Of a stretch of 64,000 bases of DNA, positions 24,772 through 36,005 are shown piece by piece. Position numbers and translations under genes: made by a program. This DNA is from Pratylenchus scribneri (Eukaryota > Nematoda > Chromadorea > Rhabditida > Pratylenchidae): NCBI GenBank assembly GCA_030063045.1, contig JAQSEB010000001.1:2170001-2234000 (forward strand), in the 5' to 3' direction. Every line of letters begins with the position of its first letter. The first letter of the stretch is position 1. The notes beneath the pieces are model-generated. The model had not been told where the DNA came from. It made no database searches and saw only the letters and a program-made list of their open reading frames with translations.

Positions 24772-25073
24772 AATAACCCAGAAAATAAATTAAGAACATA
24801 ATATTAATATTAATTCGCCAAATTCCCAAAAATTTTGTTTTTTTGCTCATCCTTTCATCAATTTGTTGTGATAACATGGTTTAATTTTAATTACAATAAA
24901 ATAAAAAGGCACAATTTATGTATAAATATAATAATAATTGATTAAATAACCCGGTAAATAATGAATGAAATATTCCCTAAAAAGAAAGACACAATTGGTG
25001 GAATACTGTATGGGAAGGGAAGGCTAATAAATGGATATTCAATACTATCAGATTTAAATCACATTTTTTTTTA
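24772..25073. other. Convergent 3' spacer
   Basis: 302 bp between the tail-to-tail glutaminyl cyclase and SAYSvFN genes. It is AT-rich with AATAAA-like words (24770s and 24896) suitable for polyadenylation in both directions. No gene was seen. Confidence 0.5.
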
Positions 25074-25838
25074 TCAATTTTGGGCCTCTCTTTTTCGCCT
25101 CATTAATATTTCTTGTTCAAAATCTTCTCCGGTTAATTCGCCAAGTAATCTTTCATAATTTGGATTGAAAACGGAATAAGCCGATAATTCGCCCTCTTTT
25201 CGGACGCCCAAATTCAGGAGAAGAAGGAGGAGCAAAAAAATAATGAAAAATACAAATCCAAATTGAGCTTTTGCCGCAAGGAATTGGCCTGTAAAAATGG
25301 GAGAATTTATTTTGGACAAAATATTCTTACCAATCGCCCATGCTATGCCAGTTAATAGCCAACATTGCAGTGGTTTTTCCGCGCAAAATTCTCTCCATTT
25401 TCTCATTGGATAATTATTCAAAAGATCAACGGTGAAAAAATTGTCCAAAATGCATCGCCATGGAGGGGCCTCTAAAGCAATTGGAGTGATTTGAGGAACT
25501 GGTCCATTTGGTTGTTCGGTTTGATTTGATCCCTGAGTGTGCTTAAGAATATGATAAAACAAAATGTTTTTATATTTTTTTACTGTTTCATTCCAATCCC
25601 TTTTTGGATATTCATTTTGTTTTTCTGGCACTTTTTGCTGCCAATTTTGTGATTCATTGGCATTCGTCGATTTTGGCCAAGTATTTGTCGGCGTAGAAGA
25701 ATAAGAAGTAGTAGTGGAAGTTGACTGTTGATTTTGTAATAATTTTTCTTCTTTGGCCAATGATGACGATTGCTTTTTCTGTTGTTTTCGGAAACCCAAA
25801 AGTTTTGCTTTAAGTGGTCTTTTGTCTTCTTGCCCCAT
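25074..25838 (-). CDS. SAYSvFN domain protein (SAYSD1-like)
   Basis: The family is an ER membrane protein implicated in UFMylation-dependent quality control at stalled translocons. The diagnostic C-terminal block is present: GELSAYSVFNPNYERLLGEL followed by TGEDFEQEILMRR. Upstream is a strongly hydrophobic segment (FGFVFFIIFLLLLLLLNLGV) and a weaker one (PLQCWLLTGIAWAIG), matching the two membrane segments of the family. The N-terminus is Lys/Gln/Ser-rich and probably disordered (MGQEDKRPLKAKLLGFRKQQ). The frame is open through the whole span, but two parts look like introns: GTAAAAAAATAT...CACACTCAG (51 nt, near 25532-25582) and GTAAGAATATTTT...TTTTTACAG (42 nt, near 25291-25332). Both are multiples of three without stops. 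Confidence 0.88.
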   Translation of the reverse strand: MGQEDKRPLKAKLLGFRKQQKKQSSSLAKEEKLLQNQQSTSTTTSYSSTPTNTWPKSTNANESQNWQQKVPEKQNEYPKRDWNETVKKYKNILFYHILKHTQGSNQTEQPNGPVPQITPIALEAPPWRCILDNFFTVDLLNNYPMRKWREFCAEKPLQCWLLTGIAWAIGKNILSKINSPIFTGQFLAAKAQFGFVFFIIFLLLLLLLNLGVRKEGELSAYSVFNPNYERLLGELTGEDFEQEILMRRKREAQN

Positions 25839-26277
25839 TGGCTTTTTCCTCTAAATTTTTTAACTGATATCAAATTCACAACAAAATAAAAATTGCAAAT
25901 AAAAATTTTAATGAGAACGAAGTCCTTTTTATTCCCTTTCCCCAGCAACAAAATGTCCCGTTCCTTTTCGTCATACAAACAATCAACAACTCTCCGTTTT
26001 ATGGCCTTGGTTTAGTTTCGAATTTCGCTAAACAATAACAAAATATTCTTTCCTATTCAGTTCCATCCTTTTTAAAATGAAAGGCCTGCGCTGACCGCTG
26101 ACTCACTTATTTTGTTCATTTCTTAATAATAATAATATTAGTAAAATGGATTATTTCCTGGGGGTAATTCAACCTAAAAACTACTTTTACATCCAAAAAT
26201 TAATAAAAATTATTTTTTCATCCAAAATCTAATAAAATTTAAAATTCGACATTTTTAAGGGAAAAAATACTTTTAAA
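25839..26277. promoter_or_regulatory. Divergent promoter region
   Basis: 439 bp between the start codons of the SAYSD1-like gene (-) and the Kelch-like gene (+). Both promoters must lie here. It is AT-rich, with a direct repeat near 26185-26240 (CATCCAAAAATTAATAAAA / CATCCAAAATCTAATAAAA). The regulatory role is inferred only from gene orientation. Confidence 0.5.
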
Positions 26278-28193
26278 ATGCAACAAGTAAACACTGAAGA
26301 TATAACTGTTCCTTGGGGGCAATCGCCAGATCCGCTGGATCATCAATTTGGGAAATGGCGACTGGCAGTTTTTCAGGACGTTCAGGAATCATTGGATTCG
26401 AGCAAATTGTATTTTCTTTATGACCCTGTTGCCGATGATAATTGTTACACAACGTTTGATTTTAATTTCCAATATTAAATATTTTGGATATATTTTAGTG
26501 GTGGTCGAAAGGGAATGACAGGATTGGTCGTGTTCGACACAAATCGAAAATGCTTCATAGGCGAAATCCCATTGCGTGTGCAGGGTATTTTCGGATTTAA
26601 AATGAATAAATTAAAAATGATTGATTCAGGTCGGGTCAAATTTTTGTTTGCCCTCAAAACTCCATCTTCTTATGGCGGAACGGCATTCGCCTTGGTTTCA
26701 CAAAGCGAGGATTATGGTCAATTTGTGGTCAGTGTTTCTGTTATAATATTAGTTGCCATTCTTGGCATAAATCCCAATGTGGGATGGGGATAAGACATTC
26801 CCAAGAGTTTCTTTCCTATATTCGATTGAACGCATTTGGATGAAAGACCTTCCGAATCCCTAGTATAGAGAAAAGCATTTGTGGCCATTTTAGTTATAAC
26901 TGAATACATTAAAAAAATATATGTTTTAGAGGCTCTTTATGGCCTAGATAATTAGACTAATCAAGAATGACTTTCTTGGGAAGGATAGGGTATTAGAGAA
27001 ATTCTTTCATTCATCAAATAACAATATTCTAAAATCAGATGCACGTTTGGCGGGTCAATTTGAGTGCCGATGGGATGTCAACGGCGGCCGATCCTCATTC
27101 GCTCCTCACCGCCCCATTGGTCATTGACAGCGAATTCATTTGCACAATGCGCGAAGATGCGCCCGAATTGGTGGTGGTTTTTGGTCCAGGGATGAACATT
27201 GTCCGAGTGAATGCCGACGCCCAGGCACCTCAGGAACCGTTGGATCGCTTCAACGTCGCCGGCTCCGATTTGGCCCATTTTTATGATGCTTACGTGAGCA
27301 GAGGGTCAGTTTTGGATCATATGGCCATTTAAATATTTATAATTTCACAGGAGTCTTTATTTCCTTTCGGCCAGTCCAGATGGCCATTTCGATCACAGTC
27401 GGCTTCATATTCTCAATTTGGCCAATCGCGGCAACATTTCTACGCAATATTTGAACGCTGATCCAGTGAGGGGATTTCCACCGGCCCGAAAACAGGCAGC
27501 AATCGATTCAATTTCCGGTAGAAATTTTAAATTATTTTTGCAATAATTAATTAAATTTTAGGATTTATTCTATTGGCCGGCGGCGAAATTGACTATGGCG
27601 ATGGTGGAGTGGTCCGATTGGTGGATTATTGGGTGCTGGATTTGACCACATTCAAATGGAATCAAGTGCCGGCACAAATGCCAGTCCCGTTGATTGAACC
27701 ACGGTTGAGCACGGCGAACTCAGGTGGGGCTACCCTTATCAAATTAATGAAAACAATTTCAATTTTGCAGGCAATGTTTATTTGTGGGGTGATTTTGATC
27801 AACCATTGCCGGGAATGCCGCCCCAAGGGACTCATGTTCGAATTTTGCGCATCCGAGGATTCAACACAATGTCACCGCCGCCATATTCCCAGGCAACTTC
27901 AACACCATATCCAACACCAAATCAATCGGCCCAACAACAATATGGCCAACCGTATCCAAATGCAACAGGTCAATTTTTTTGAAATCAATTTTAATTTTGG
28001 ATATTTTACAGCTGATTATGCCGCCGGTGGCTATGGCCAACCGCAGCAAAATGCACCAAATCCAGGTGGATATGGCCAAGGACCTCCTCCATATCCGGCC
28101 AGCGGCGGACCATCCTATGGACAACAGGGACAAGGAGGATATCCACATTATCCGCAACAGGAGAAGAAGGACAAGGATTGCAATTTGATGTGA
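26278..28193 (+). CDS. Kelch-like beta-propeller protein with Gly/Tyr/Pro tail and C-terminal CaaX box
   Basis: The N-terminal 300-odd residues show beta-propeller-like blades: [46 protein letters not shown]...[25 protein letters not shown]...[17 protein letters not shown] and [14 protein letters not shown]. These are typical Kelch patterns (aliphatic stretch, GG, then W about 15 residues later). The C-terminal third is Pro/Gly/Gln/Tyr-rich ([36 protein letters not shown]) and ends KKDKDCNLM, a CaaX motif whose terminal Met predicts farnesylation. Introns are 45-60 nt except one of about 310 nt near 26728-27036. The join of exon 1 to exon 2 (about 26410 to 26499) is uncertain because the obvious donors are out of phase. 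No specific ortholog is recognised. Confidence 0.75.
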
Positions 28194-31082
28194 ATGATGG
28201 AATGGAGACATTTTCCCATATTTGACATTTTTAAATCCTTAATTATTTTTTGCGATATTCCTTCTCCTATTCAAATTTTTTGTCGCCTTTTCCCTCACTT
28301 TTTATTTTATTTTTTATTCTGCTTCGATGAAGCCAAAAAAACTAGTAAAGAATTGACTTAAATAATTTAAATTCCTACAAAAGATATGAATTTGACACTG
28401 CATAATTTTTCCCATTTTGTCGCAAATCGTTGCGATTTTTATTCCTAAATTTAAATTGGACTTTTTTTTGTCCTTTTCAAACTCCAAAATAATCCCATCA
28501 TAATCAAATTTTGGCACTGCAAATGCAAACAAACAAATTTGGGCAAATTTGATAAAGTTCAAAAATCAGTGAAATGTAAAAAATATTCTAATTTAATTTT
28601 ATTGCTCTGAAATTAGGAAAAAAGCAAAAAAATGAATTCGAATTTGACCGACCGTTCATACTTATTTGACAAAATTAATTCAATTGGCCCAACTACAAGA
28701 AGTTATCCCTTAAAAATTGTCCTCACCAATTGTTTTTTGATGTACTTTTGCTTCGGATATAAATAATGGCTGGCTAATTTGCAATTAAAAAGTAAAATTA
28801 TTCCTCATTGGCATTAATCGGCCTAATTAATGCCGTCAAATTGTCGCCATCCCAGCCACACCCTTCCCTCGGGGAATTTGCATCCATTCAAATAATTCAA
28901 TTAGCCTCCGAGAAAGACAAAAATGATGAAAGACGCCATTGGCCAATTACAAAGGCCAATATTTGGGGACAACGTCCTTTCCGGCATTTTTTTGTGTGAC
29001 TTATTAAAACAATTTCATTTTTATCGACACAATTTAAACCGAAAAAATATAAATAAAATTTGATTATTGGCCAAAACTCAACAATTAAGTGAATATTTAA
29101 AATCGAAGATTGGGAGAATTGCGTGAAATGGCATTGAATGAAAGAATGGTGCCAGCCAAATCCCTTTTTGATGAGTAGAATGCGTGCCAAAATGGCCAAA
29201 AAGTAATCAATCATTTCATCAAAAGTTGGAAAAAAAGCACAAAGTTTCCTTGTTCATCAGTTTTTGTGCCGGCGAAACATTTCCATTTTGGCAATTGAGT
29301 TGACTACAAATAAAAATCAAAAATTTTATTGTTTAATCCACCTTCATTTTGGCTCATTTTCCTTTAATAAAGCATTTTTTTCGAATCAGAAGATTTCCCA
29401 GACAGATTCCATTTTCTTCATAATTATTATTATTGCGGCCATAAAGGCCATCTGCTCCAGCTGCTGGACCCACACACATATTTCACTTTTCGACCACTTC
29501 CCTCCATCCATTCATTCCCCTCCATTCCATTTGTTGTTTTTTTTGTTGTCTTTGCTGCTGATTGGCAACCGAACATTGGATGCCGTCGGGGGCAACCGCA
29601 CACATTTTTGTTGGATTCGGCCCCATTCATTTCCCCCTTTTCCCCTATTTTCATTCTATGGAACCACACATTTCAGGCGGCTGCCTTTTAAAAAATGATT
29701 TTGCCTCAGAAAAATTGGCAGCTTTTCTTCCAATTTATGCAAAAATTTGTTCACTATCTCTAAAAATATTAGGAAATGTCCAAAAATGGACTTTTATGCC
29801 ATTGCCAAAATGTAGGGAATATCCCTTCGGGGAATAACGCCCCACCAAATTTGCGGCATTTTTCTTCACATTATTATTATGTCCAGGGCCAAAAAGGGAA
29901 GTTTATAGGCAAAATAATGTTTACATTCACATCAAAAGTATCAATTTCTACATAATATTTGAATATCATTTTCTTTATATATTTATTTCCTTATTCCGCC
30001 AATTTCCTCATTTGCATTTCCCCAAATCCAATTTTTCAATAAATTCATTTTAATTTTCTTCCTTTTGACTATAATTTTGTGTTTTTCTCCTTTTTATTTT
30101 GCCGCAATTGCCCAAAAACAAATGGAGGAGAGGATTGTGGAAAGAATTGGCAAATTTGTGGACTCTTCCCAAGAATCCCCTGGGGCAAATTTTCCATCGT
30201 TTCCTTTTCCCTTATTTTTTCATTTGTTTCTCCTTTGCCCCAAATTCCATTCCTCATTCCAGGCAAATTTATGAACCTATTCCCTCCCATTCCACGCCGT
30301 TCATTTCCTTTGCCATTGGCCATGCTTTTGTGTATCCTTTTTAACGCAGATTCATCAACACTTTGCGAATTTGCACATTTTTGTGAAGGAATCAAAGGCC
30401 ACCCCACCATCAGAGCCATGCACCCAAATTTAATATACTAGTTGGGCGCATTGAAGCGAGAATATTTCATTTCATTCGATTCAAAAGATGGCGAAAAGGG
30501 CGATGGAAGAATGCCAGAAAGGAAGGAATTGGGGGAGAGGATTGGCCTTGGCCATGCCCTTGGCCATATCGCCTCCAATGTCCTTTCATCAGAACATTGG
30601 GAAGGACGATGGAACATGCCCATATTTGGGGATTGTCCTTCCTTCAACCCACCTCATTTTTTGGATTCCATCGCACATAAAGACAAACGAAGGAATGAAC
30701 CGGACTGAATGAGAGGGGGGCCATTTGTGCCAAAATATATTGGCTTCTGCCTGGGTTATCCCCCAGAACCAAACATTGTTGAGGCGTGAAAATGACGAAG
30801 AAAAGGAATGCGAAAATGGAGGGGATAGGCGGCAAATAGAAGCCAATGGATGCCGACAAAATCCAAACCGCGGATTTGAGGCTTTTGGCAGCCTTTTTCC
30901 TTGCCTTTTCCCTTCCAATACTTCCTCCTCAACTTATCCTCCATTTCCGACAAAACTTTGCCTTTATTTGCCATTAAAATTTTGCCCAACAAATGCCGGA
31001 AAGATAAATATCGCGCCAAAAGGGGGCCGGCCCATTTGTTGGCAGTTTCCATTGCTTTTGGCCATTTCCCCCCAACCCATAT
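28194..31082. other. Intergenic region, no supported gene
   Basis: Nearly 3 kb of mixed AT-rich and pyrimidine-rich DNA between two plus-strand genes. Overlapping open frames at 29.26-29.84 and 30.07-30.92 kb exist in several frames at once. They are rich in Phe/Pro/His from CT-rich DNA and lack consistent splice structure, so they are not annotated. Confidence 0.55.
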
Positions 31083-31210
31083 CCATTCATTCATTCATTC
31101 ATTCATTCATTCATTCATTCATTCATTCATTCATTCATTCATTCATTCATTCATTCATTCATTCATTCATTCATTCATTCATTCATTCATTCATTCATTC
31201 ATTCATTCAT
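31083..31210. repeat. (ATTC)n microsatellite
   Basis: About 32 perfect copies of the tetranucleotide CATT/ATTC, about 195 bp upstream of the ligand-gated channel start codon. Confidence 0.97.
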
Positions 31211-31404
31211 TGCCCTCTTATGTTGATGGACATGGAAATTAGACATTCATTCCCCGGAATTCCGTCTCCAAAAACATTTTGGCCCAGACTTCCCCCAATG
31301 AATTCATTCCACCCAAATTTCCATTTCCATCCATCAATTTTTTTGTCACAAATTAATTTTATTTGTTTTTTTTTCATTTCTTTATCTATCAAAGGTGCCA
31401 GAAA

Positions 31405-34400
31405 ATGTTTCCATTTTGGCCATTCGCCTCCTCATTTTACGGTCTTTTGACGCCCACATTTCTTTTCCTTCTCCTCCCTTGGCCAAATTTGGCAGAAAGG
31501 TAAAAAAAACAATGGATGTTTAATTAGACCAAAGATTAAATTATAAAATATTTTAGCATAAGCAGTTCCGAAATCAGAGCATTGAGTGGTCGAACATTGA
31601 GGGATCGGCTGCAGAAGAATTCAAAAACAATTCCAGAAAATGAAAAGAATAAATCGTTGAGGGTTTTGACCGGAATTTACATCGAATCCATGGGCAATTT
31701 TCAGCCAACCGATATGGTGGGGGGAGAATTGGGGAAAAGCATTGAGGGAATTTGGCATTTTTCCAGAATTTTGATGTTGACCTGTATCTTTATATGCATT
31801 GGCGTGATCCTTCCTTGAACCATTCCAGCGATGATTATGTCCTCGTGAATGATCCAAAAGTTCGGGATAAAATGTGGTGAGAGGAAATGGAGGAAATTTG
31901 TTGATTTTAATATAAAATAAGGTTGCCTGATTTGTATTTTGCAAATGCGCGAAACAGCAAATTCCACGATGTGACTGCGCCAAATTTCAACATTTTCATT
32001 GACAAAAATGGCAACATTGCATATTCAATCAGGTAAAAAATTAAACAAGTATAAATTCTATATACATAACATAATATGAAATTTTTCGAAATAATAAAAC
32101 TTCTTTTAATAATTCCCAATGGGGAATTATTTTTCAATCCCTCAAAAATTGGGAAAATTGAGGGCCTAACTCCTTAATTTGTGGATATTTTTGAACAAAT
32201 TATAGCGGATTTTATACAGCTTTAGTGAAATTAAGAAAATGCAATAAAAAAAATTTTTTAAGTTTATAATAACTGGAGCTATAGTTCCTCAAAATCGACG
32301 TTGTGGAATTATTAGAGGGTGGGAATTAAAAGAGATTTTAAGGTATTCAATTAAAAATTCATTTTCCATTCTTTTGTAATTTTCAGAATTACATTGAATG
32401 TTGCTTGCAATCTTGATTTGGTAATATTTTTATAAGCCAATTTTGCATTATTTTCCCTTGTTTTCAAAGGCAAATTACCCAATGGACAGGCAAACTTGTG
32501 GAATTCGAATAATCAGCTGTCAGTCCACCCCCCCCCCCCCCTATCATTTATCCCCTCACTCACTAAATTAGATGCCTATGTGGAAAGTCAAGTCAATGTG
32601 ACTTGGTTTGCGCACAATTCCACTCGATATAATCCCGAAATTGGTTTGCCCGAATTTGAAATTGAGAAATTAACACCGGAATATTGCGATGGCACATATA
32701 TGTATGCCATAATGGAGCATTCATATCGAAGAGGTACCACAAATTGTTGAATGCCCATTGATTATTTTTGTAATAAATAAAAGATAAATTCTCCTGTCTT
32801 GAAGCCGAAATCCATTTGAATAGGCAAATTGGCTACCATTTGGTGCAATCATTCATTCCAACTGCCCTCATTGTTATGATTTCATGGGTAAATTAAATTA
32901 AATATATTTAATTTTAATATTCCTTCCAAAAAAAAGGTCTCATTTTGGATTGATAGACGGTTTGCCTACGGCGTTTTTTCCCTTTTATCCCCATCCATTT
33001 TTTTCAGTGCCGTCCCTGCCCGTGTCACTTTATCCTTCACAACCCTTCTTTCATTATCAACTTTGGTACAAAATAAATTAATTTAAAATTGTCAAAATTA
33101 ATATTTCTATAGAGCAATGGACTTCGTTTTGGCCTTCCCCAGGTTGCCTACGCCAAGGCAATCGACTTCTGGTTTGGATGTAATTTTGGAAATATTTTTA
33201 TTATTTTTAATTCCCAATATTTTAAGCCTGTATGTTTTTCGTTTTCCTTTCGCTTGTCGAATTTGCTGCGGTAACTATATTAAAGGGGTTGTATTTAATT
33301 TATAGAAAAATTGTCGAAAATAATCTTTGTTTTGTATCCATAAAACTTGGCCAAATCTTCTTTAAGCTTCCTAATCTACCCTGACATAGACTAAAACCAA
33401 TTCTGGGCCCTTAACCTTACTCAAAACCTAACATCTATTTATGGCTATTAGTCCGAATCTAGGTTAAAGATTTAGGGCTAAAGTTGTTTAGGGCGAAAAC
33501 TGGGCCTAGACTCCCCCAGGCTCTCGCCGGAGGTCTAAACCTCCAATTGTCCAAAGGAAAGGATAAAGGGAACTCGACTTTTAAATTATTATTTTATCTC
33601 TTGTGCGGAAAATATGAGATAAAAATATGAATGGGAAAAAAGCATTAGGAGAGGAAAAAGAGCAGTTCAAAAAGGCAGATTGGGGCAATATTTGATTGAC
33701 AGGTGACAGTGTGATTGGAAAAAAATTGGGTCTACAGTATAGTAGGAAAAGATGGAAAGTACTTAGGCCTTATTGGCATTAAAATGAGCAAGATCTATAA
33801 AAGATTATTTTTGGTTACGAAAATTTTGTTAAATATTTTCCTATTATTATCAAAGCATTAAATATTTATATTCAATTAATTTTAAAGGTGAATTCATATA
33901 TGCGAGAAGCGGAAAAATATGAACGATTGGCGAGCTATAGTGCCAAAAAGGAACTTCATTTGCACGATGAGAATTCTCGATGGTCTCCCGAGTAATATCC
34001 ATTTTCTCCTTAACAATAAATTTTCGAGTTTTTTCAGTGAAAGTTGCGGTGAAAGTTCACTGCTCATTTTTGGTGCCAGCGAACCAAATACGGGGCTTGG
34101 ATCGAGACTGATGAGTTTGGCCAGTTTGGCAGTTCCTTCCATCTTTTTTGGTACTCGAAAAAGGAAAGGAGGGCCAAGGGCAATGCCAGCAACCGCACAC
34201 CAAACAATTGGAAATGGGGGGCCGGTGAAGATGAGGTAATTCGCATTGGAATGGCCGAATTAATTCAAAATTCGGCCAATTTTCAGTCGAAATATCCAAA
34301 ATGGGCAAACGAATTTATCCCATCCATTGATTGGCAATAAAGTGAGTCTTGGCACACGGCTTTCTGAACACATGGAATTGCATTCAATCGATGGGGAGGA

Positions 34401-36005
34401 GGCGGACAGTTTGGCGCGAAACCCCACATTGATGACACCAACTCCATCTCCCGGGGCGGACAGTCCAAATTATCATGGAATTTGCAATTTTTCCCCGGCT
34501 GAAAATCGTCGAAATATCATCGTCCCTGAAATCCAACCTTGGCCTCCATCATCCCCATTTGAAAAGGTCACAAAAATGGGGTCATTGTCAAGAAATGAAA
34601 TAGGTGTTTTGTTTCGGTTCCTTGAGAATAGTTATGAGTTTGCCTTATGTGTATGTGGAGAGAGATTATCAGGGGTTACTATACTGAAATATGACTAGTT
34701 GGGATATCGTAATGTGAGTTCGGATCAAAGACTGCAATTTCAAAGATTGCCGGAAGGAATGCGTGGAACAGACTGATTATTCAATGCACTTGACTAGGCA
34801 ATATCAAAGTATTGCTGAAGGGAAAAGGACAATTCCGAAAAGGAATTGGCCCAGCGCAAAGGATGGGACTTGGGGCGGAGAATTGGAGTAAGGACAATTC
34901 CAATAAGCCAAATTCAAAGACGTCAATTGGAATTGGCCAAACTCAAAGGTTTGGGCTTCTTATTACTAAGAAATGTGCAATAATCTACTAAGCTAAAATG
35001 ATAATTTAAATATGCTAAACTAGGGAATGAATGTGCTAAACTTTGCTTAAGGTAAAGTTATGAAAAGAGTGCTAAATTACGGAAAGGGTGCTAAAGAATT
35101 TGCTTAAGGCAAATTCTATAAATTGGTGATTCTTCTCGGGTAGTTGTTATACCCTTAATCCCAGTCTAAGGAAGGGAGGTTAAATTGGCCAAGCCTTAAT
35201 TGAGGGAGGCAATTCAATCCAAGCCTATTAGAAATGGGTGAAAAAGAGAGGAATTGATTTCCAAGTCTTTTATTGCATAAAAGCAAATTGAGTTGTGTTG
35301 AAGAAGAAGAATGAAAATATTGGTTGTGGGGGAAACAAATGTAAAAGGGGAAAAAAGGGCGGGGACACAAATAGAATTCAAATGGAAGGGGATGGGAATG
35401 TCATTGGGGAAATCGGGGCAGAAAAGCACATCGGTTCGTTTGGGCCAAATGCAGGTGTGGATGCGCCGGGGGCAAGGTGGAAGGCAAAGGAAGTGGCAAG
35501 GCAGTGGCAATCCAATAGAAGGGGCAATTGGAATGGATTGGCCAAAAGGAAGCAAAGTTGGAAGGGAAGAAGGAAAAAAGCGGCCAATGCACATTACAAA
35601 GATGTGCTAATGGGTCGGGGGCCGGGGGCGAAGGGATGGGAAAAGTGGGCAATTCGATGAGCAAAACAAAGACTCATCGAATTGATGTTTGATTCGAGGA
35701 TTGCTGCAAAGGCAATCCTCGACAGTCATTCCCACATTCAATTATTTTCATTTTAGGGTCATCCTCCGCCACCGGCCCCCCGCCGTGCTCGCAAAATTAA
35801 CATAAATTCCAGCCAAAATGAACGAAACCCATTGGCCACCAATCATTTCCTTCGAGAGGGTTTTCGCTATTCCCGAAAGGGATTGAGCATTGACCGATGG
35901 AGTCGAATACTTTTCCCATTCGCATTCACCCTTTGGAATTTGTATTATTGGATTTATTATTTGTGGTATATTCAAACAACACATGTCGATCGGTCCCTTG
36001 ATTAA
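31405..36005 (+). CDS. Cys-loop ligand-gated anion channel subunit
   Basis: Pentameric ligand-gated channel at the plasma membrane. The start at 31405 gives a signal peptide ([20 protein letters not shown]). The extracellular domain has [20 protein letters not shown] and [11 protein letters not shown], then [20 protein letters not shown]. The Cys-loop is [15 protein letters not shown], with exactly 13 residues between cysteines. M1 is [19 protein letters not shown]. The M1-M2 link and M2 read [19 protein letters not shown]; the PAR motif marks anion selectivity. M3 is [21 protein letters not shown] long M3-M4 loop (about 170 residues) precedes M4, [20 protein letters not shown], and the stop at 36005. 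It resembles nematode acetylcholine- or amine-gated chloride channels (ACC/LGC group), but the ligand cannot be assigned. Introns of about 600 and 1190 nt follow M3 and precede M4. Confidence 0.88.
33575..33775. repeat. Dispersed repeat copy 1 (intronic)
   Basis: Lies in the post-M3 intron of the channel gene. It shares an ordered series of blocks with 56555-56735: TTGTGCGGAAAA, GAGATAAAAATATGAA versus GTGATAACAGAACG, TTCAAAAAGGCAGATTGGGG versus GTTAAAAAGACAAAATTGAG, and TATTTGATTGACAGGTGACAG versus TTTTTGATTGATAGGGGACAG, with the same spacing. It is probably a short non-autonomous mobile element. No terminal inverted repeats were recognised. Confidence 0.6.
35651..35722. other. Two consecutive perfect 11-bp stem-loops
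   Basis: AATTCGATGAG at 35651-35661 pairs with CTCATCGAATT at 35673-35683. TCGAGGATTGC at 35694-35704 pairs with GCAATCCTCGA at 35712-35722. Both stems are perfect, with loops of 11 and 7 nt. They lie in the last intron of the channel gene, about 32 bp before the M4 exon acceptor. Confidence 0.8.

Noticed and set aside
30065..30441. Possible secreted protein beginning MTIILCFSPFYFAAIAQKQM
   Set aside because: The start is signal-like, but the rest is Phe/Pro-rich from CT-rich DNA, three frames are open simultaneously, and no downstream exon keeps protein-like character.
30725..31450. Frames with repeated HSFI residues
   Set aside because: Produced by the (ATTC)n microsatellite, which is open in several frames because 12 bp is four repeats and three does not divide four.
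35295..35660. Gly/Lys-rich frames in the last channel intron
   Set aside because: Overlapping frames on both strands in purine-rich DNA. They lie within an intron defined by well-matched M3-M4 loop and M4 exons.
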